From JAYUHK01 sp043767025 (lineage in GTDB: Bacteria; Bacteroidota; Bacteroidia; Chitinophagales; Saprospiraceae): a stretch of DNA of 29,184 bases. A model generated the notes under the pieces. That model had not been told where the DNA came from. It was given only the letters and a program-made list of their open reading frames with translations, and did not search any database. Positions 23,715-29,184 of the stretch are shown here, piece by piece (the first letter of the stretch is position 1; each line of letters begins with the position of its first letter). The translations under genes were made by a program, and so were the position numbers. The DNA is taken from assembly GCA_043767025.1 (NCBI GenBank), contig JAYUHK010000134.1, forward strand, positions 1 through 29,184. The letters are read 5' to 3'.

Positions 23715-24866
23715 ATGAAAAAAATAATTTATATCTGTCTGGCTATCAGTTTTTTAGCCACTTCTTGCGGAAAAAAAGCCGATGCCAACACCAATACGCT
23801 GGAAGGCAAACAGACGCAGCTTTCCGAACTAAAAAGCCAACAGTCCAAACTAAAATCCGAGATAGAAACACTCGAAAAAGAAGTGACAAAATTGGACACT
23901 ACGCAGCGAAAGGAAGCAAAAAGCATCTTCGTGACCGTAGCAGCCGTGACGACCGAAAATTTTATACATTCTATTGATTTGCAAGGCAAAGTGGTGGCGG
24001 AAGATGAGCAAATGATTACCTCCAAAGGCGCAGGAACGCTGACCCGAATCATGGTAAAAAACGGTGATTTTGTCCGCGCAGGGCAAACTGTAGCCTATTT
24101 GGACGACGCAATTATGCAGAAAGGAATTTCGGAAATCCAGCAGCAATTAGACTTTGCTCGCAACGTCTATGACAAACAAAAACGCCTTTGGGACCAAGGA
24201 ATTGGCACCGAAATACAGTATTTGCAAGCAAAAAATGGGGTAGAGGCTCTCGAAAAAAATATAGACCGAATGAAAGAAACCAACACTATGAACGTCGTCC
24301 GCGCGCCGATTAGTGGAGTGATTGACGAGGTGTATGCAAAGTTGGGCGGTGCAATGGCTCCTGGCGTACCGTTTGCCAAAATTGTTAATTTCTCGAAACT
24401 CAAAGTGGTGGCGGACGTAGCGGAAACATTCGCAGGAAAAGTCCAAAAAGGCAACGAAGTGTTGCTCCAATTTCCGGACATCAAGCGCGACATCAAGGCG
24501 CGCGTCGGCTATGTCGGCAGCAGCATCAGTTCCATCAATCGGACGCTCAAAGTAGAAATTCCGTTGGGAGCAAACGAAAAAAATATACTTCCCAACATGG
24601 TTTCTATCGTCAAATTGATTGATTACAAAAAAGATAAAGCGGTCGTGATTCCGATAAATATGGTTCAGAAAGGCATGGATGAAGATTTCGTAATGATAGC
24701 AGCCGCAGGCAATGCGGGCAAAACTGTGGCGCAAAAAGTGACTATCAAAGTCGGACAAACTTACAACGACAAGGCAGAAGTGTTGAGCGGCTTAAAGGCG
24801 GGCGACCAACTCATTACCGTCGGCTATCAAGACTTGAACGGCGGCGATTTAATTTCGATAAAATAA
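23715..24866 (+). CDS. RND efflux periplasmic adaptor, lipoprotein
   Basis: A 383-residue membrane-fusion protein. It is a lipoprotein: ICLAISFLATSCGKK has its lipobox Cys at residue 18. A predicted coiled coil (about 32-65, QTQLSELKSQQSKLKSEIET) lies right after the anchor, ahead of the lipoyl half (GAGTLTRIMVKNGDFVRAGQ). An alpha-hairpin follows (QQQLDFARNVYDKQKRLWDQ), then the second lipoyl half APISGVIDEVYAKLGGAMAP, beta-barrel, and a membrane-proximal domain ending AGDQLITVGYQDLNGGDLIS. It joins the pump to the TolC-like channel. The extra N-terminal coil is seen in Bacteroidota adaptors. It is the second structural gene of the operon, 48 bp from the pump. Confidence 0.93.
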   Translation: MKKIIYICLAISFLATSCGKKADANTNTLEGKQTQLSELKSQQSKLKSEIETLEKEVTKLDTTQRKEAKSIFVTVAAVTTENFIHSIDLQGKVVAEDEQMITSKGAGTLTRIMVKNGDFVRAGQTVAYLDDAIMQKGISEIQQQLDFARNVYDKQKRLWDQGIGTEIQYLQAKNGVEALEKNIDRMKETNTMNVVRAPISGVIDEVYAKLGGAMAPGVPFAKIVNFSKLKVVADVAETFAGKVQKGNEVLLQFPDIKRDIKARVGYVGSSISSINRTLKVEIPLGANEKNILPNMVSIVKLIDYKKDKAVVIPINMVQKGMDEDFVMIAAAGNAGKTVAQKVTIKVGQTYNDKAEVLSGLKAGDQLITVGYQDLNGGDLISIK

Positions 24867-24914
24867 AACCCATTTTTTTCTAAAATTTTCTAAAATTCCC
24901 TTCGGGATTCCAAT

Positions 24915-27900
24915 ATGAAAGATATTTTTAAAGAATTCAAACCGTCGAGTTGGTCTATTGACAACAAGACGAGCATTTATGTAGTGACTGCCCTGATTAC
25001 ATTGGCGGGAATTATGTCTTACGTCAATACACCCAAAGAACAATTTCCAGAAGTCGTTTTTCCCCAAATTTTAATTACAACAGTTTATCCCGGCACTTCG
25101 CCGACCAATATGGAAAATCTCGTTTCTAAACAAATCGAGAAGCGAATGAAAGGCATCAACGGGGTGAAAAAAGTCACTTCGTCCAGTGTGCAGGATTTTT
25201 CGTTGGTCAATGTGGAGTTCAATACGGACGTGGTGGTATCCGTTGCGAAGCAAAAAGTGAAAGACGAAGTGGATAAAGCAAAAGTGGATTTGCCGAATGA
25301 TTTGCCGCAGTCGCCGAGTGTCCAAGACATTGACCTTTCGCAGATGCCGATTATGAACGTCCATATTTCGGGCGACTACGAGCTGGACAGGCTCAAAAAA
25401 TACGCCGAAGACCTGAAGGATAAAATCGAGGGCTTGAAAGAAATTACGCGCGTAGATATCGTAGGCGCGTTGGATAGAGAAATCCAAATCAACCTCGATA
25501 TGTACAAAATGGCGATGGCAACCGTCGGCATGATGGACGTAGAAAACGCCGTGAAATACGAAAATATGACCATCTCGGGCGGCTTGCTCGACATGGGCGA
25601 CATGAAGCGCAGCATCAACGTAGTCGGGCAATACACCGACCCTAAAGCGATTGAGAACATCGTTATTCGGGGAGGCACTGGCGCGACGGTCTATTTGAAA
25701 GATATTGCGGAAGTGAAAGATGCTTACAAAGAAAAGGAAAGCTACGCACGGCTCGACCACAAAAACGTAATCACGCTCAACGTTATCAAACGAAGCGGCG
25801 AAAATCTCATCGCAGCCTCCGACAAAATCCGCGAAGTAAGCCAAGAAATGCAGACCAACAGCTTTCCCAAAGGGCTGAAAGTGACCATCACGGGCGACCA
25901 AAGCGAAAAAACACGCGTCACACTTCACGATTTGACCAACACTATCGTAATCGGTTTTATCCTCGTGACGCTGATTTTGATGTTTTTTATGGGGACTACC
26001 AACGCTATTTTTGTGGCAATGTCTGTACCGCTTTCCATCTTCTTGGCGTTTTTGCTGATGCCCTACATCGGCGGTTTGTTGGGCGTAAAATACACCCTCA
26101 ACATGATTGTTTTGTTTGCTTTGTTGCTCGCTTTGGGCATCGTAGTAGATGACGCGATTGTGGTGATAGAAAATACGCATCGAATATTCGACAACGGAAA
26201 AGTACCTATCAAACAGGCAGCCAAACTCGCCGCAGGCGAAGTATTCGTTCCAGTTTTGGCGGGGACGCTGACCACGCTCGCACCCTTCATACCGTTGTTG
26301 GCGTGGAAAGGAATTATAGGAAAGTTTATGGTCTTTTTGCCAGCCACGCTCATCGTGACGCTCAGCGCGTCGCTCATCGTCGCCTACATTATCAATCCCG
26401 TTTTTGCGGTAGATTTTATGAAACCGCACCACGACGACGAAAATCCACGCCGCATCACTCGCAAGTTTTGGATTACTACGGCGATATTCGGAGCGATAGC
26501 AGCAGTGTCGTATCTGACGGGAAGTTTTGGGTTCGCCAACTTCATCGTATTTTTATATTTATTATTTTTATTGAATAAATTTATCCTCACGAGTGTCATT
26601 CGCAGATTCCAAACTCGGAGCTGGCCCGCCTTTCAGAACGGCTATGCACGATTGCTGAAATGGTTTTTGTATCGTTGGAGACCCGTTTTTTTGCTGATAG
26701 GCGTTTTTTTATTGCTAATATTTACTTTCGCTTTGGTCGGAAAATATCCCCCAAGAGTTGTTTTCTTCCCTACGGCGGAGCCAAATTTTGTTTATACTTA
26801 CATCAAACTACCGATTGGAACCGACCAAGCCTACACGGATAAGGTGACTCAAGAGGTCGAAAATCGCATCTTCAACGTCGTAGGCGAGGACAATCCAATC
26901 GTAGAAAGTATTATTTCCAACGTAGCGATTGGGGCGGGCGACCCGCAAGACTTTAGCCAAACCAGCAGCTCCAATCTCGGAAAAGTCACGGTCGCTTTTG
27001 TGGAGTTTGCGAAGCGCGGCGGAAAATCTACCACCGTTTATTTGGACAAAGTACGCGAATCGGTGAAAGGAATTCCGGGCGCGCAGATTATCGTGGATCA
27101 AGAAAAAGGCGGTCCGCCGACCGGCAAACCAATTTCGATAGAAATTTCGGGCGAAGACTTTGACCTGATGTCGAGAGCGTCGCAGAGTTTGATTCGCTAT
27201 TTGGATTCGCTACAAATCGGTGGCGTAGAAGAATTAAAATCTGACTTGCAAGCCAACAAGCCAGAAATAATTGTGGATATCAACCGCGAGCGAGCCAATC
27301 GCGAAGGCATTAGCACCGCTCAAATTGGCTCACAAATGCGCAACGCAGTGTTTGGAAAAGAGGTATCCAAATTCAAGGACGACAACGATGAATACCCAAT
27401 CCAGATGCGGATAAAAGAAGACCAACGCTCCAATATCAACACCCTGATGAATATGCAAATTGCTTACCGCGATATGAATATGGGCGGTATGATGCGCACG
27501 GTACCGCTGTCGGCGGTCGCCGAAATTCGCTACGCAAACACTTACGGCGGCATCAAACGCAAAAATCAAGACCGCTTGGTAACGATTTCGTCCAATGTAT
27601 TGAGCAGTTACAATCCCAATCAGGTCGTGGCGCAGGTAGCAGAAGCCGTAAAAAGTTATAAATTTCCGGAGGGAATCAGGGCAAAATTCGGCGGCGAACA
27701 AGAAGAACAAGCAGAAACTGGCGCATTTTTGGGCTGGGCGATGATGGCAGCATTGGGTTTGATATTCTTGATATTGGTGACACAATTTAATTCTGTTAGC
27801 AAACCGCTTATCATTCTTACCGAAATTATATTTTCTGTGATTGGAGTTTTGTTGGGTTTTGTTATTTTCAAAATGGACGTTTCGATTATTATGACGGGCA

Positions 27901-28331
27901 TCGGGATTGTCGCTTTGGCGGGCATCGTGGTAAGAAATGGAATTTTGTTGGTCGAGTTTACGGATATTTTGCTCGAACAAGGAATGCCGCTCCAAGAAGC
28001 GATTATCGAAGCGGGACGAACCCGTATGACTCCCGTTTTGCTGACTGCGTCGGCTACTATCCTCGGTTTGGTGCCGCTCGCGGTAGGTATGAATATTGAT
28101 TTTGTAAAAATGTTTACGGAGTTCAATCCGCATTTATTTTTTGGCGGCGACAGCGTAGCGTTTTGGGGTCCACTTTCATGGACGATGATTTTCGGATTGT
28201 CATTTGCTACTTTTTTGACCTTAATTCTGGTGCCAGCGATGATTTTGTTGGTCGAAAAACTCAAAGAAAAGTGGAACATCAAGTCCGCAGCAAAGTTTAA
28301 ATACGCAGCCGCCAGACAACAAGCAAATTAG
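24915..28331 (+). CDS. RND family efflux pump permease (AcrB-like)
   Basis: A 1138-residue inner-membrane proton-driven pump, longer than AcrB (1049). It has the first helix TSIYVVTALITLAGIMSYVN, periplasmic porter domains, and TM4 with the proton-relay pair D412-D413 in LGIVVDDAIVVIENTHRIF. The second half repeats the fold, ending with VGMNIDFVKMFTEF and a last TM helix (IFGLSFATFLTLILVPAMIL). Extra length comes in part from a hydrophobic hairpin at about 515-557 (WITTAIFGAIAAVSYLTGSF and FIVFLYLLFLLNKFIL), after the TM6 region, where AcrB has an amphipathic helix. Which compounds it exports cannot be told; the HAE1/MMPL-like class is broad. Confidence 0.94.
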   Translation: MKDIFKEFKPSSWSIDNKTSIYVVTALITLAGIMSYVNTPKEQFPEVVFPQILITTVYPGTSPTNMENLVSKQIEKRMKGINGVKKVTSSSVQDFSLVNVEFNTDVVVSVAKQKVKDEVDKAKVDLPNDLPQSPSVQDIDLSQMPIMNVHISGDYELDRLKKYAEDLKDKIEGLKEITRVDIVGALDREIQINLDMYKMAMATVGMMDVENAVKYENMTISGGLLDMGDMKRSINVVGQYTDPKAIENIVIRGGTGATVYLKDIAEVKDAYKEKESYARLDHKNVITLNVIKRSGENLIAASDKIREVSQEMQTNSFPKGLKVTITGDQSEKTRVTLHDLTNTIVIGFILVTLILMFFMGTTNAIFVAMSVPLSIFLAFLLMPYIGGLLGVKYTLNMIVLFALLLALGIVVDDAIVVIENTHRIFDNGKVPIKQAAKLAAGEVFVPVLAGTLTTLAPFIPLLAWKGIIGKFMVFLPATLIVTLSASLIVAYIINPVFAVDFMKPHHDDENPRRITRKFWITTAIFGAIAAVSYLTGSFGFANFIVFLYLLFLLNKFILTSVIRRFQTRSWPAFQNGYARLLKWFLYRWRPVFLLIGVFLLLIFTFALVGKYPPRVVFFPTAEPNFVYTYIKLPIGTDQAYTDKVTQEVENRIFNVVGEDNPIVESIISNVAIGAGDPQDFSQTSSSNLGKVTVAFVEFAKRGGKSTTVYLDKVRESVKGIPGAQIIVDQEKGGPPTGKPISIEISGEDFDLMSRASQSLIRYLDSLQIGGVEELKSDLQANKPEIIVDINRERANREGISTAQIGSQMRNAVFGKEVSKFKDDNDEYPIQMRIKEDQRSNINTLMNMQIAYRDMNMGGMMRTVPLSAVAEIRYANTYGGIKRKNQDRLVTISSNVLSSYNPNQVVAQVAEAVKSYKFPEGIRAKFGGEQEEQAETGAFLGWAMMAALGLIFLILVTQFNSVSKPLIILTEIIFSVIGVLLGFVIFKMDVSIIMTGIGIVALAGIVVRNGILLVEFTDILLEQGMPLQEAIIEAGRTRMTPVLLTASATILGLVPLAVGMNIDFVKMFTEFNPHLFFGGDSVAFWGPLSWTMIFGLSFATFLTLILVPAMILLVEKLKEKWNIKSAAKFKYAAARQQAN

Positions 28332-28555
28332 AAAAAATACATAAATTCGATTTTTTGGTTTTTTTATTTTCTAATAAGTTTTTTTATAAATTAAGCAAAA
28401 TTCTTAAATCACTGAAAATCAACTGTTTGTATATTACACAAAAAAATATCTAACAGTTTGTCAAATACGTTACTCAAAGTATCGTTATCATTGCGTGGTG
28501 GAATGTTGTCACACACGATAAAAAACTTATTTTATTCATCATTCATCTAATAAAA

Positions 28556-29053
28556 ATGTTAAAAACTATTTTTTCCGTTTTCATGCTGTGTTTCGTTACT
28601 ATGTTTGCCAGCGCGCAACAAGCTCAAAAGACGATGCCCGCCGTCAATGTAAAAACGTTGGACGGTAAGTCCGTAAATATTCAGGATTATGCCAAAAAAG
28701 GTAAAATTACAGTCGTGAGTTTTTGGGCAACTTGGTGTTCGCCGTGCAAAAAAGAACTTGACGCTATCGCCGAAAATTATGCTGAATGGCAAAAAAACTA
28801 CGACTTGGAGCTGGTAGCTGTCACGATTGACGACGCGCGCGCTCTCTCGAAAGTAAAGCCGATGGTAGAGCAAAAAGGTTGGAAATATAAAATCCTGTCG
28901 GACATCAACGGCGACCTCAAACGCGCTTTCAACGTCCAAAGCGTTCCGTTTTCTATCTTGATAGATAAAAAAGGAAACATCGCCTACACGCACTCGGGCT
29001 ACTCTCCGGGCGACGAAAATGATTTGGAAGCACACATCAAAATGTTGAAATAA
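28556..29053 (+). CDS. secreted TlpA/ResA-like thioredoxin
   Basis: A 165-residue protein with signal peptide MLKTIFSVFMLCFVTMFASA and one thioredoxin-like domain. The redox motif is WCSPC (Cys61 and Cys64) in TVVSFWATWCSPCKKELDAI, and the cis-proline is in SVPFSILIDKKGNI near residue 125. The TlpA/ResA group acts outside the cytoplasm in cytochrome c maturation or disulfide reduction. It stands alone, 224 bp after the pump gene; no promoter match was found there, though that gap is A/T-rich, and a loose inverted pair TATCGT/ACGATA flanks about 28490-28520. Its stop is followed by an inverted intergenic repeat. Confidence 0.92.
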   Translation: MLKTIFSVFMLCFVTMFASAQQAQKTMPAVNVKTLDGKSVNIQDYAKKGKITVVSFWATWCSPCKKELDAIAENYAEWQKNYDLELVAVTIDDARALSKVKPMVEQKGWKYKILSDINGDLKRAFNVQSVPFSILIDKKGNIAYTHSGYSPGDENDLEAHIKMLK

Positions 29054-29065
29054 AAAAGCTGTTTA

Positions 29066-29083
29066 GGAACGCGTCTAAAATAA
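29066..29083 (-). repeat. intergenic repeat, right end only, copy 5
   Basis: The exact right end TTATTTTAGACGCGTTCC in reverse orientation, 13 bp after the tlpA-like stop. No left end (GGAA.GAAGAAAAA) was found beside it. From here to 29184 no gene was seen. Confidence 0.7.
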
Positions 29084-29184
29084 ACTAAGTAGTTATAAGT
29101 TTTTAGTTTTTAATTTTGAGTCGTCATAAACTGTTGAAAATCAATGAATTATGTCGAATATTAAATGTCATCTATTTAAGTGTA

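Noticed and set aside
24897..24907. Small TCCC-TTC-GGGA hairpin before the pump start
   Set aside because: A 4-bp stem is too short to support a function in this spacer.
25071..26432. Open reading frame of 453 codons on the minus strand, antisense to the RND pump gene
   Set aside because: Rich in His, Arg and Phe, with no domain recognisable; it is the codon-bias shadow of the pump gene.

Overview
This window comes from a member of the Bacteroidota, probably a free-living Saprospiria- or Cytophagia-like bacterium; the exact order cannot be fixed from the sequence. The signs are a DUF4270 lipoprotein next to a short GT5 starch-synthase-like protein, a SusB-type GH97 alpha-glucosidase, a lipoprotein-type RND adaptor, no Shine-Dalgarno boxes, and several -7 boxes of the Bacteroidota form TAnnTTTG. 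No rRNA, tRNA, CRISPR, transposase or phage gene was seen.

Layout. 1-1858 (minus): short GT5 protein, then a DUF4270 lipoprotein that leaves the window and carries an apparent one-base frameshift in its signal peptide. 2121-7197 (plus): pterin dehydratase, then the threonine operon thrA (fused aspartokinase/homoserine dehydrogenase), thrB, thrC. Two identical 16-bp parS-like palindromes lie in thrC and in the perfect 62-bp palindrome that ends it. 7294-10424 (plus): secreted M1 metallopeptidase and rsmA. 10445-13206 (minus): a TPR/coiled-coil/membrane adenylate cyclase translationally coupled to dprA. 13207-14564: a repeat-rich, A/T-rich patch with one unrecognised secreted protein. 14565-17699 (minus): phoH with an overlapping GNAT gene, then a fatty-acid-hydroxylase/sterol-desaturase protein with an overlapping DUF2147 gene. 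18024-21316 (minus): anmK and the GH97 alpha-glucosidase. 21553-28331 (plus): tetR and a complete tripartite RND efflux operon (TolC-like, adaptor, pump), with repeated palindromic half-sites as candidate TetR operators. 28556-29053 (plus): a secreted TlpA-like thioredoxin.

Threonine biosynthesis is covered from aspartate (apart from aspartate-semialdehyde dehydrogenase). The efflux operon has its own regulator, outer-membrane channel, adaptor and pump. AnmK and GH97 fit cell-wall sugar recycling and maltooligosaccharide use. The rest are housekeeping genes.

The most notable non-coding signals are the parS-like pair; an intergenic repeat family with long (about 160 bp) and short (about 40 bp) forms sharing the right end TTATTTTAGACGCGTTCC; a perfect 40-bp direct repeat 1124 bp apart around the unrecognised gene; and the AAAATATTATTTT half-sites around tetR and tolC. 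No clearly new multi-gene system was found. The repeat family and the parS-bearing thrC terminator are the best candidates for undescribed biology.
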